Positions 25,101 to 32,710 of a stretch of DNA of 64,000 bases are shown here, in pieces. The first letter of the stretch is position 1; every line of letters begins with the position of its first letter. This stretch comes from Bradyrhizobium sp. Gha (GTDB taxonomy: Bacteria > Pseudomonadota > Alphaproteobacteria > Rhizobiales > Xanthobacteraceae), in assembly GCF_900113735.1 (NCBI RefSeq), contig NZ_FOQM01000034.1:19492-83491 (forward strand), written 5' to 3'. The notes under the pieces are model-generated. The model made no database searches. It was not told the origin of the DNA and was given only the letters and a program-made list of their open reading frames with translations. The position numbers and the translations under genes were made by a program.

Positions 25101-26102
25101 TCAGAGCATGCTCGGCAGCACGCGATCCGGCGGCTTGTGGGCGTCGAGGAAGGTGCGGATGTTGATGATCACTTTCTCGCCCATCTCGACGCGGCCTTCG
25201 ATCGTGGCCGAGCCCATATGCGGCATCAACGTCACCTTGCCGGCTTTCGCAAGCCGCACCAGCTTCGGGTTGACCGCAGGTTCGTGCTCATAGACGTCAA
25301 GGCCGGCGCCGCCGATCTCGCCGCCTTCGATCAGCTTGATCAGCGTGTCTTCGTCCGTCACGCCGCCGCGCGCGGTGTTGACGATGTAGGCGTCTTTGCG
25401 GATCAGCTTCAGCCGACGCGCCGAGAGCAGATGATAGGTCGCCGGCGTGTGCGGACAGTTCACCGAGATGATGTCCATCCGCGCCAGCATCTGGTCGAGG
25501 CTTTCCCAGTAGGTCGCCCCAAGCTCTTCGGCGATGACAGGCGCCACGGGACGGCGGTTATGATAGTGGATCTGCAGGCCGAAGGCGCGGGCGCGGCGCG
25601 CGACCGCCTGGCCGATGCGGCCCATGCCGATGATGCCGAGGCGTTTGCCGCCGATGCGGTGGCCGAGCATCCAGGTCGGCGACCATCCGGCCCAGGGTTT
25701 TCCCTCCGTCAGCACCATGGCGCCTTCGATCATCCGGCGCGGTACGGCCAGGATCAGCGCCATGGTCATGTCGGCCGTGTCTTCGGTCAGGACTTTCGGC
25801 GTGTTGGTGACGGTGATGCCGCGAGCATGCGCGGCCTCGACGTCGATATTGTCCACGCCGTTGCCGAAATTGGCGATGAGGCGAAGCTTGCAGTCGGGCT
25901 GATTGACGATCTCGGCGCCGATGTGGTCGGTGACGGTCGGAACCAGGATGTCGGCGGTGCGCGCGGCTTCGGCGATCTGCTCGGCCGACATTGGTGTGTC
26001 GTCGAGATTGATGCGTGCGTCGAACAGCTCGCGCATCCGGGTCTCGATCGAGTCCGGCAGCTTGCGCGTCACCACGACGAGGGGCTTTTTCTTCACCGAC
26101 AT
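25101..26102 (-). CDS. D-isomer-specific 2-hydroxyacid dehydrogenase (glyoxylate/hydroxypyruvate reductase or D-glycerate dehydrogenase type)
   Basis: A 333-residue NAD(P)-dependent oxidoreductase. The Rossmann motif is LGIIGMGRIGQAVARRARAFG. The catalytic triad region shows NTARGGVTDEDTL (Arg), GLDVYEHEP (Glu) and LMPHMGSATIEGR (His). The sequence is closest in style to rhizobial GyaR-like D-glycerate dehydrogenases that reduce glyoxylate or hydroxypyruvate. It is convergent with the moeB-like gene, whose stop lies 20 bases away. Confidence 0.88.
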   Translation of the reverse strand: MSVKKKPLVVVTRKLPDSIETRMRELFDARINLDDTPMSAEQIAEAARTADILVPTVTDHIGAEIVNQPDCKLRLIANFGNGVDNIDVEAAHARGITVTNTPKVLTEDTADMTMALILAVPRRMIEGAMVLTEGKPWAGWSPTWMLGHRIGGKRLGIIGMGRIGQAVARRARAFGLQIHYHNRRPVAPVIAEELGATYWESLDQMLARMDIISVNCPHTPATYHLLSARRLKLIRKDAYIVNTARGGVTDEDTLIKLIEGGEIGGAGLDVYEHEPAVNPKLVRLAKAGKVTLMPHMGSATIEGRVEMGEKVIINIRTFLDAHKPPDRVLPSML

Positions 26103-26414
26103 GTCCTGCCCTCATGAGGCGTTGCAGGCTGCCTCTGTCGCCAAAGGCCGGCCGTTGAGGCCTCATTAACCCGGTTGTTCGACACTGTCTTGGCCGTGTC
26201 GTCCCCGGCGTTTCCTTCAAGCTGTCCCCTACTTTCCGGCCGGAAAATCGGGGCAAACTGGTTGTTCAGATGTCCGTCCTCTCTAGCAGAAGGCCGGGCC
26301 AAGACAAGTTGGCTTAGGGAACACCCGCGTAGGGCGGGAGGGAATTGCGCGGCAGGTTTTTGGAATTCGGGGTGAGGACCTGGTTTCGCCGGTTCCTCGA
26401 CAGGAGACGGGTCG
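26103..26414. other. 312-base divergent intergenic region between the dehydrogenase and the SH3 gene
   Basis: No gene is supported. It must hold divergent promoters. The only clear structure is the perfect 14-bp palindrome TTTCCGGCCGGAAA at 26233-26246. AGGAG at 26402-26406 is the ribosome-binding site of the following gene. No known repeat family was recognised. Confidence 0.5.
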
Positions 26415-26948
26415 ATGGCGTTGGGGCGTTTTTGTTCGGTGATGGCGCTCGTTTGCACCTGGTGGAGCGCCTCGGTCGGCCCCGGGCATTCGGCGAAGGA
26501 CGCCGTGACGCCCCAGACCGCCAGCGGCCTGCCGGTGCCGCGCTATGTCAGCCTCAAATCGGATCACGTGAATGTCCGCGCCGGTCCGACCAAGGACAAT
26601 GACGTGGCCTGGGTCTATACCCGCTCAGGCCTGCCGGTCGAAATTACCGCGGAGTTCGAGAACTGGCGCCGGGTGCGCGATTCCGAAGGTGCCGAAGGCT
26701 GGGTCTATCATTCCCTGCTGTCGGGCCGCCGCACTGCGGTCGTCACCATGAAGCACAAGGACGAACTCGCGCCGATCTATGACCGCGCCGATGCTGACAG
26801 TGCCGTGGCCGCAAGGCTCCAGGCCGGCGTCGTCACGCAGGTGAAAAAGTGCACCACCAGCTGGTGCCACGTCAGCGGCAACGGCTTTGACGGCTGGATC
26901 CAGCAGGAGCGCCTGTGGGGCGTCTATGCGGACGAGCAGGTCAACTGA
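26415..26948 (+). CDS. Exported SH3 domain-containing protein
   Basis: A 177-residue secreted protein. A hydrophobic signal segment occupies roughly residues 1-27. Two bacterial SH3-like repeats follow: SLKSDHVNVRAGPTKDND to VYHSLLSGRR, and APIYDRADADSAVAARLQ to GWIQQERLWGVYADE. Bacterial SH3 domains of this kind bind cell-wall peptides, so a periplasmic role is likely. The exact partner is not known. AGGAG lies eight bases before the ATG. Confidence 0.87.
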   Translation: MALGRFCSVMALVCTWWSASVGPGHSAKDAVTPQTASGLPVPRYVSLKSDHVNVRAGPTKDNDVAWVYTRSGLPVEITAEFENWRRVRDSEGAEGWVYHSLLSGRRTAVVTMKHKDELAPIYDRADADSAVAARLQAGVVTQVKKCTTSWCHVSGNGFDGWIQQERLWGVYADEQVN

Positions 26949-26973
26949 GCCGAAGCTCGAACTGCAACCTCAG

Positions 26974-27060
26974 CCGTCATGCCCGGGCTTTGTCCTGGGC
27001 ATCCACGAACTTCTCGCTTCGCTTAGAAACGTGGACGGCCGGGACAAGCCCGGCCGTGAC
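26974..27060. repeat. Palindromic intergenic repeat (CGTCATGCCCGGGCTTGTCC family)
   Basis: CCGTCATGCCCGGGCTTTGTCC at the left is an imperfect inverse of GGGACAAGCCCGGCCGTGAC at the right. ATCCACGAA and AACGTGGAC form an inner pair. This is a well-known dispersed repeat of Bradyrhizobium genomes (recollection). It lies between the convergent SH3 and irr genes and could serve as a transcription stop. Confidence 0.75.
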
Positions 27061-27080
27061 AGTCAAATTGTGAGCCGATC

Positions 27081-27569
27081 TCAGCGCTTCTTGCGCAGGC
27101 GGACGACCATGTCGATACGCGCGATCTCGTAACCATCAGGCACCTCCGGCATCTTGGACAGCGCCAGATGCGGATCCTCGATATCGACCAGCTCATGGCT
27201 GTTCTCGAGGTAGTAATGGTGGTGGGTGGTGACGTTGGTGTCGAAATAGGTCTTGGTGCCATCGACGCTGACCTGACGCAGCAGGCCGGCATCGGTCAGC
27301 TGGTTCAGCGTGTTGTAGACGGTCGCGAGCGAGACCGGGACCTTGGCCAGCGTCGCTTCCTCGTAGAGCATTTCAGCCGTGAGGTGGCGTGCACCCTTGC
27401 CGAACAGCAGCCAGCCCAAAGCCATGCGCTGGCGCGTCGGGCGCAGGCCGGCAGACTGCAGCATTTCATTGACGTCGTGCCAGGGGCAGCCGGTCAGGGC
27501 CGGCTGGCGGCCGGACAGAAGGGCCGCATGGGCGTCTTCGTCGTGACGGATCGCGTTGTTTTCGCTCAT
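27081..27569 (-). CDS. irr: Iron response regulator Irr (Fur family, heme-responsive)
   Basis: A 162-residue Fur-family regulator that coordinates heme synthesis and iron uptake in rhizobia. It carries the heme regulatory motif GCPWHD with Cys28-Pro29, and a second heme-contact cluster HHH at residues 116-118. Both are needed for heme-triggered degradation of the B. japonicum protein. The winged-helix region LRPTRQRMALGWLLF and the dimerisation domain are intact. I chose the ATG at 27569; a GTG at 27596 would add 9 residues. The promoter holds a Fur-type operator. Its divergent neighbour fabA is a conserved rhizobial linkage. Confidence 0.95.
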   Translation of the reverse strand: MSENNAIRHDEDAHAALLSGRQPALTGCPWHDVNEMLQSAGLRPTRQRMALGWLLFGKGARHLTAEMLYEEATLAKVPVSLATVYNTLNQLTDAGLLRQVSVDGTKTYFDTNVTTHHHYYLENSHELVDIEDPHLALSKMPEVPDGYEIARIDMVVRLRKKR

Positions 27570-27608
27570 TTCCAGAATTCGGGCACGCGTGAACACTATC
27601 TATCTGCA

Positions 27609-27637
27609 AATATATGGACAGATAGATGCAGATGCAA
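27609..27637 (-). promoter_or_regulatory. irr promoter
   Basis: On the minus strand, TTGCAT (27632-27637), 17 bases, then TATATT (27609-27614) make a strong sigma-70-type promoter. It would place the transcript start near 27600, about 30 bases before the ATG. An inverted repeat, ATCTATCTG (27598-27606) with CAGATAGAT (27619-27627), straddles the -10 box. Confidence 0.65.
27619..27636 (-). promoter_or_regulatory. Three-hexamer Fur-type operator in the irr promoter
   Basis: On the minus strand the sequence reads TGCATC-TGCATC-TATCTG, three contiguous direct hexamers lying between the -35 and -10 boxes. In B. japonicum, Fur is known to repress irr through three imperfect direct hexamers rather than a classical Fur box. 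This match is by pattern. A fur gene is present in the same window at 56177-56632. Confidence 0.65.
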
Positions 27638-27651
27638 GTTTCTCGCAACTA

Positions 27652-27684
27652 GAGCGGTTCTAATCCGAGACGGAACCGCCCGTG
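27652..27684. repeat. Small inverted repeat in the irr-fabA gap
   Basis: GCGGTTC (27655-27661... region) and GAACCGC a few bases later form an imperfect hairpin within AGAGCGGTTCTAATCCGAGA. This looks like a member of the dispersed AGAGCGGTTC repeat family. The rest of the 346-base gap up to fabA shows no gene. Confidence 0.4.
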
Positions 27685-27915
27685 CCTGCCGTCATTCTAC
27701 CTTCATGGGACGGCTTTGCTACCCGAAAAGGCCTGTGTTAGAGAGCGCGCGGTTCCGCTTAACCGATTTTGGCGCAGCCAGGCATTGGGGGGTCCGGCCA
27801 CCGGTCGATCCGGCTCTCGGTATTGGCGCCTCGGCAATTGGTGTTGCCTCCAGGCAGCACGGGGCTCATTTTGCCAGAAACGCCACTCGACCGGGGTTAG
27901 AACAGAGGCTTCCGC

Positions 27916-28437
27916 ATGCTGAACAGGCGCAACGGTTACGACTACGAAGATTTGCTGGCATGTGCCCGCGGCGAGATGTTCGGCCCGGGCAATGCCCAGC
28001 TGCCGCTGCCGCCGATGCTCATGTTCGACCGCATCACGGAAATCAACGACAATGGCGGCGAGTTCGGCAAAGGCGTGGTGCGCGCCGAGCTCGACGTGAA
28101 ACCCGACCTCTGGTTTTTCGGCTGCCACTTCAAGAACGATCCCGTCATGCCCGGCTGCCTCGGCCTCGATGCGCTGTGGCAAATGGTCGGATTTTATCTG
28201 GGCTGGACCGGAGGCGAAGGTCGAGGCCGTGCGCTTGGTTTGAACGAATTGAAGTTCAGCGGCCAGGTGCTGCCTGAGGCCCGCAAGGTTGTGTACAACG
28301 TCGACATCAAGCGCGTGATGCGCTCAAAGCTCGTGCTCGGCATCGCCGATGGATGGCTTTCGGTCGATGACCAGATTATTTATCGCGCGAAGGATCTGAA
28401 GGTCGGCCTGTTCAAGCAGGGCACGAGCCTGGGCTGA
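27916..28437 (+). CDS. fabA: 3-hydroxydecanoyl-ACP dehydratase/isomerase FabA
   Basis: A 173-residue hot-dog-fold enzyme that dehydrates 3-hydroxydecanoyl-ACP and isomerises the product to cis-3-decenoyl-ACP, the branch point to unsaturated fatty acids. The catalytic His71 (GCHFKNDPVMPG) and Asp85 (GLDALWQ) are present. It is followed by fabB and fabI in the same direction, so the three genes supply the unsaturated branch together. The divergent irr gene suggests a shared regulatory gap. Confidence 0.96.
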   Translation: MLNRRNGYDYEDLLACARGEMFGPGNAQLPLPPMLMFDRITEINDNGGEFGKGVVRAELDVKPDLWFFGCHFKNDPVMPGCLGLDALWQMVGFYLGWTGGEGRGRALGLNELKFSGQVLPEARKVVYNVDIKRVMRSKLVLGIADGWLSVDDQIIYRAKDLKVGLFKQGTSLG

Positions 28438-28477
28438 CGCGCATCACCAAGAAGACAACGATAGAGGCGAGGCTGTC

Positions 28478-29701
28478 ATGAGGCGGGTTGTGGTCACCGG
28501 GATGGGTATCGTCTCGTCGATCGGAAACAACACCCAGGAAGTGCTTGCGAGCCTTCACGAGGCGAAGTCCGGGATTTCACGAGCCGAGAAATATGCCGAG
28601 CTTGGCTTCCGTTCGCAGGTGCAAGGTGCGCCGACGCTCGATCCCTCGACAGTGGTCGACCGCCGCGCGATGCGCTTTCTCGCTCAGGGCGCCGCTTGGA
28701 ATCATGTCGCGATGGAGCAGGCCATTCAGGACTCCGGTCTATCGCCCGACGAAGTCTCCAACATCCGCACTGGCATCATCATGGGCTCCGGTGGCCCTTC
28801 GGCGCGCACCATCGTCGAAGCCGCCGACACAACCCGCGCCAAGGGGCCGAAGCGCGTCGGTCCGTTTGCCGTGCCGAAGGCGATGTCGTCCACGGCGTCG
28901 GCGACGCTCGCGACCTGGTTCAAGATCAAGGGCGTGAACTATTCGATCTCCTCGGCCTGTGCGACGTCGAACCATTGCGTCGGCAACGCCTACGAGACCA
29001 TCCAGATCGGCAAGCAGGACGTCATCTTCGCCGGCGGCTGTGAGGAACTCGACTGGTCGCTGTCGGTGCTGTTCGACGCCATGGGCGCGATGTCCTCGAA
29101 GTACAACGACACGCCCGCCACCGCCTCGCGTCCCTACGACCTCAACCGCGACGGCTTCGTCATTGCCGGCGGTGCCGGCGTGCTGGTGCTGGAAGAGCTC
29201 GAGCATGCCAAGGCGCGCGGCGCGCGCATCTACGGCGAGATCGTCGGCTATGGCGCGACCTCGGACGGCTACGACATGGTCGCGCCGTCGGGTGAAGGCG
29301 CCGAGCGCTGCATGCGCATGGCGATGTCGACGGTGAAGACCAAGGTCGACTACATCAACCCGCACGCCACCTCGACGCCGGCAGGCGACCCGCCTGAGAT
29401 CGACGCGCTGCGTCGGGTATTCGGCGCCGGCGAAAACTGCCCGCCGATCTCGGCGACCAAGGCGCTGACCGGCCACTCGCTCGGCGCGACCGGCGTGCAG
29501 GAGGCGATCTACTCGCTGCTGATGATGAACAACGGCTTCATCTGCGAGAGCGCGCACATCCAGGAGCTCGATCCCGTATTCGCGGACATGCCGATCGTGC
29601 GCAAGCGCATCGACAACGTCAAGATTGGCACCGTTCTGTCGAACTCGTTCGGCTTCGGCGGCACCAACGCCACGCTGGTGTTCAGCCGGATGGACGTGTG
29701 A
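28478..29701 (+). CDS. fabB: 3-oxoacyl-ACP synthase I FabB
   Basis: A 407-residue condensing enzyme that elongates cis-3-decenoyl-ACP and other acyl-ACPs with malonyl-ACP. The Cys-His-His triad is visible: Cys161 in SSACATSNHC, His296 in NPHATSTPAGD and His333 in GHSLGATG. It lies 40 bases after fabA. A strong hairpin follows before fabI. Confidence 0.96.
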   Translation: MRRVVVTGMGIVSSIGNNTQEVLASLHEAKSGISRAEKYAELGFRSQVQGAPTLDPSTVVDRRAMRFLAQGAAWNHVAMEQAIQDSGLSPDEVSNIRTGIIMGSGGPSARTIVEAADTTRAKGPKRVGPFAVPKAMSSTASATLATWFKIKGVNYSISSACATSNHCVGNAYETIQIGKQDVIFAGGCEELDWSLSVLFDAMGAMSSKYNDTPATASRPYDLNRDGFVIAGGAGVLVLEELEHAKARGARIYGEIVGYGATSDGYDMVAPSGEGAERCMRMAMSTVKTKVDYINPHATSTPAGDPPEIDALRRVFGAGENCPPISATKALTGHSLGATGVQEAIYSLLMMNNGFICESAHIQELDPVFADMPIVRKRIDNVKIGTVLSNSFGFGGTNATLVFSRMDV

Positions 29702-29743
29702 CGGCGTCGTCGACGCGTCGTTGATTTTCTCGTCATAGCCGGG

Positions 29744-29772
29744 AAAAGCGCGAAGCGCGTCTTCGCGCTTTT
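29744..29772. terminator. Perfect 12-bp hairpin between fabB and fabI
   Basis: AAAAGCGCGAAG (29744-29755), loop CGCGT, CTTCGCGCTTTT (29761-29772). It ends in four Ts and lies 43 bases after the fabB stop. It may terminate or attenuate transcription from fabAB into fabI, or protect the 3' end after processing. Confidence 0.6.
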
Positions 29773-29805
29773 GCTCGGGCAAGAGGAAGCGGAGGTGATC
29801 CCGAG

Positions 29806-30606
29806 ATGGAAGGTTTGATGAAAGGCAAGCGCGGTCTGATCATGGGCATCGCCAATGATCATTCGATCGCCTGGGGCATGGCCAAGACGCTGCATGCTCA
29901 CGGCGCCGAGCTTGCCTTCACCTTCCAGGGCGAGGCCCTCGGCAAGCGCGTCAAGCCGCTCGCGGAATCGCTTGGCGTCGAGCTGGTGCTGCCTTGCGAC
30001 GTCGAGGACATTGCCAGCGTCGATGCGACGTTCGACGTCTTGCGAAAAAAATGGGGCAAGCTCGACTTCGTCATCCACGCCATCGGCTTTGCCGACAAGA
30101 ACGAGCTGAAGGGTCGCTACGCCGACACCAGCCGCGAGAATTTCTCGCGCACCATGGTGATCTCCTGCTTCTCGTTCACGGAGGTCGCAAAGCGCGCCGC
30201 CGAGCTGATGACGGACGGCGGCAGCATGATCACGCTGACCTTCGGGGCCTCGGAACGCTCGATGCCGAATTACAACGTGATGGGCGTGGCCAAGGCGGCG
30301 CTGGAAGCGTCGGTGCGCTATCTGGCCTCCGATTTCGGGCCGCGCGGAATCCGCGTCAACGCGATCTCCGCGGGCCCCATCCGCACGCTCGCCGGTTCCG
30401 GTATCGGCGAAGCGCGCGCGATGTTCGCGTTCATGCAGAAGCATTCGCCGCTCCGCCGCGGCGTCACGCTCGACGAACTCGGCGGCTCGGCGCTGTATCT
30501 GCTGTCTGATCTCTCGGGCGGCGTGACCGGCGAGATCCATTATGTCGATTCCGGCTACAACATCGTGCTGATGCCGAGGCCTGACGATTTGAAGGCGGAA
30601 GGTTAA
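29806..30606 (+). CDS. fabI: Enoyl-ACP reductase FabI
   Basis: A 266-residue short-chain dehydrogenase-type enoyl reductase. The cofactor loop is GIANDHSIAWGMAK. The catalytic Tyr and Lys lie in YNVMGVAK (Y-x6-K), and NAISAGPIRTLAGSGI is the substrate-loop region. It completes each elongation cycle using NADH and is the triclosan target in many bacteria. GGAGG lies ten bases upstream of the ATG. Its TAA stop shares bases with the stop of the convergent GST gene. Confidence 0.95.
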   Translation: MEGLMKGKRGLIMGIANDHSIAWGMAKTLHAHGAELAFTFQGEALGKRVKPLAESLGVELVLPCDVEDIASVDATFDVLRKKWGKLDFVIHAIGFADKNELKGRYADTSRENFSRTMVISCFSFTEVAKRAAELMTDGGSMITLTFGASERSMPNYNVMGVAKAALEASVRYLASDFGPRGIRVNAISAGPIRTLAGSGIGEARAMFAFMQKHSPLRRGVTLDELGGSALYLLSDLSGGVTGEIHYVDSGYNIVLMPRPDDLKAEG

Positions 30607-31199
30607 CCCGCCGCGATCGTCTCCGCGCGCTGGAACGCGGGCCGCGCCATGCAACGGGCGATATAGGCGTCGAAGGCCGGCCGCGTCGGCACCATCTTGA
30701 ACAGGCGCACCGCGAAATTCAGCCCCGATCCGATCGTGATGTCGGCCGCGGAAAATTCCTCGCCGAGAATCCACGGTCCCTTTTCGAGGGCGGCCTCCAG
30801 GACATCGAACACTTGCGTCGCACTGCCCCAGGCCGCAGTCGAGGTCGGCACCTCGATCTTGGTGAAGATCTGGATGATCGCGGGCTCGATGCAGCCGGGC
30901 GAGAAGAACAGCCATTGCAGATAGCGTCCGCGGCGCGGGTCGGTCACCGCAGGTGCCAGCTTCGTCTCGGGATAGCGGTCGGCGATATAGGCGCAGATCG
31001 CGGCGGCTTCGCCGAGCGCTGCATCGCCGTCGGCGAGCGCCGGCACCTTGCCCATCGGATTGATCTTCAAATAATCCGGCGCCTTCTGCGCACCCGTCGA
31101 AATGTCGGTCAGCACCCGCTCGTAGGGCAGGCCGCTCTCTTCCATCAGCCAGAGCGCCGAGAACGAACGCGAGCGGGGCGACCAATACAGCTTGATCAT
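30603..31199 (-). CDS. Glutathione S-transferase family protein
   Basis: A 198-residue GST. The N-terminal thioredoxin-like domain starts MIKLYWSPRSRSFSALWLME, with the active-site Ser region and the cis-Pro loop MGKVPALADGDAALGEAAAI. The C-terminal helical domain follows (FSAADITIGSGLNFA). The start overlaps the stop of the upstream GNAT gene (ATGA). It is convergent with fabI, and the two stop codons interlock in a TTAA. The natural substrate is unknown. Confidence 0.88.
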   Translation of the reverse strand: MIKLYWSPRSRSFSALWLMEESGLPYERVLTDISTGAQKAPDYLKINPMGKVPALADGDAALGEAAAICAYIADRYPETKLAPAVTDPRRGRYLQWLFFSPGCIEPAIIQIFTKIEVPTSTAAWGSATQVFDVLEAALEKGPWILGEEFSAADITIGSGLNFAVRLFKMVPTRPAFDAYIARCMARPAFQRAETIAAG

Positions 31200-31660
31200 G
31201 GGAGCGGACCTTCCTTCTTCCACCGGTAGTATTTCATCATGAACCCGTTCGATGGCTCGACCTCTTCCTTCTCGAACACAAAGCCCTCGCGCTCGTACCA
31301 GCGCCAGGCCCTTTCGTTCTCGCGGACGCAGCGCAGATACATCTCGTCGGGCAATTGCGTGCGCGTGAAGGCAAGCAGTTTTCGTCCGAGCGATCGTCCC
31401 TGATAGTCGGGCCCGACGAACAGCATGTCGAGATAAAGCTTCGGCAGATGCAGCGCGAGCATCGCGGCGATGGTGCCGTGATCGTCGGCGACGAACAGGC
31501 TCCAGCCGTTTTCGATCTCGCGCCGGATGCGCGCACGCAAATTGGCCAGCAGGAATTGGCTGGCCTCGGCGAGCCCGGTCGAGACCCAGCTCTCCATCCA
31601 GACGCGGCCGATCTCGTCATATTCGTCTGTGCGGGCGGGGCGGATGATGGGATCTGACAT
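31196..31660 (-). CDS. GNAT family N-acetyltransferase
   Basis: A 154-residue acetyltransferase. The acetyl-CoA-binding segment reads DMLFVGPDYQGRSLGRKLLAF, and the typical C-terminal RCVRENERAWRWYEREGFVF follows. It is the first gene of a two-gene unit with the GST and ends a few bases before oxyR begins in the same direction. The substrate cannot be deduced. Confidence 0.86.
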   Translation of the reverse strand: MSDPIIRPARTDEYDEIGRVWMESWVSTGLAEASQFLLANLRARIRREIENGWSLFVADDHGTIAAMLALHLPKLYLDMLFVGPDYQGRSLGRKLLAFTRTQLPDEMYLRCVRENERAWRWYEREGFVFEKEEVEPSNGFMMKYYRWKKEGPLP

Positions 31661-31669
31661 CGTGGTCTC

Positions 31670-32596
31670 TCAGGCCTTCTGGCCGCGCGCGGCGTGGCGC
31701 GGGCGTGCCTTGCCGGCCGACAGGCATACGACTTCGGAGATCTGCAGCAGCTGGCGGGCCAGCGGGCTGGTCTTGCGCCAGACCATGCCGATGGTGCGCG
31801 ACGGTTCGGGGTCGCGGAAGCGCGACAGCGAGACCGAAGCCGACCGCGTCTCCACCGATACCGCCATCTCCGGAATCAGGGTGACACCGATGCCGGCGCT
31901 GACCATCTGGACCAGCGTCGACAGCGAATTCGCATCCAGCATCTCGCGCGGCGGCGCCGACTGCATGTTGCAGAACGACAGCGCCTGATCGCGGAAGCAA
32001 TGGCCTTCTTCGAGCAGCAACAGCCGCATCTCGCGCATCATCTCGCGTGATGGCGCTGGCGTGCCCGCATCCGTGCCCGGCCGCACCAGCAGGAATTTCT
32101 CCTCGAACAGGGCGACCTCGGTGAGCGAGGGCTCGGAGACCGGCAGCGCGACGATCGCGGTATCGAGCCGGCCTTCCACCAGTTCCTGGATGAGCCGCGG
32201 CGTCATGGTCTCGCGCACCCGGATGTCGAGCTCCGGATGCATGCGCGTGAGGTTCTTGGTGATCTTGGGCAGGAGATACGGCGCGATGGTCGGGATCATG
32301 CCGATGCGCAGGCGGCCCGCAAACCGGTCCTGCGAGGCGCGGGCAAAATCGCCGAGCTCATCGACCGAGCGCAGGATATCGCGCACGCGCTGGGCGAGCT
32401 CCTCGCCGAACCGGGTCAGCGCCACCTGGCGCGCGCTGCGCTCCAGCAGCAGCCCGCCGAGCGCCTCCTCCAATTCCTTGATCTGCATCGACAGCGCCGG
32501 CTGCGAGATGGAGCAAGCCTCCGCGGCGCGGCCGAAATGGCCATGGCGCGCCAATGCGTCGAAATATCGCAGCTGGCGCAGCGTCAGATTGATCAT
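31670..32596 (-). CDS. oxyR: Hydrogen peroxide-sensing regulator OxyR (LysR family)
   Basis: A 308-residue LysR regulator. The N-terminal HTH (RQLRYFDALARHGHFGRAAE) is followed by the sensing domain. The redox pair is clear: Cys200 in GHC and Cys209 in ALSFC, equivalent to Cys199/Cys208 of E. coli OxyR. The divergent katG gene is a classic OxyR target, with only 114 bases between the two starts. Cys28 in the HTH is an extra cysteine. Confidence 0.92.
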   Translation of the reverse strand: MINLTLRQLRYFDALARHGHFGRAAEACSISQPALSMQIKELEEALGGLLLERSARQVALTRFGEELAQRVRDILRSVDELGDFARASQDRFAGRLRIGMIPTIAPYLLPKITKNLTRMHPELDIRVRETMTPRLIQELVEGRLDTAIVALPVSEPSLTEVALFEEKFLLVRPGTDAGTPAPSREMMREMRLLLLEEGHCFRDQALSFCNMQSAPPREMLDANSLSTLVQMVSAGIGVTLIPEMAVSVETRSASVSLSRFRDPEPSRTIGMVWRKTSPLARQLLQISEVVCLSAGKARPRHAARGQKA

Positions 32597-32710
32597 CAGA
32601 AAAACCTATCGCAGCGATCATTAAAGTCAACTTCCCCTGATCGAAGGTGACGCTTAGAGTGGTTCGACCTGGTCAATGGCGCCGATACGGCGCCACCAGA
32701 GGAGGTATTC
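32597..32710. promoter_or_regulatory. oxyR-katG divergent control region
   Basis: The inverted repeat CGATCA (32615-32620) with TGATCG (32638-32643) and the adjacent CCTATCGCAGCGATC form a candidate OxyR site. Next to the katG ribosome-binding site (AGGAGGT, 32700-32706) lies a 7-bp hairpin, TGGCGCC (32677-32683) with GGCGCCA (32689-32695), in the katG leader. The assignment to OxyR is by position, not by a proven motif. Confidence 0.5.

Noticed and set aside
27648..27664. ICE-like Irr box ACTAGAGCGGTTCTAAT between irr and fabA
   Set aside because: The right arm is close to TTCTAAA, but the left arm is poor, and the sequence belongs to a dispersed AGAGCGGTTC repeat with its own inverted copy. 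Not enough to call an Irr site.
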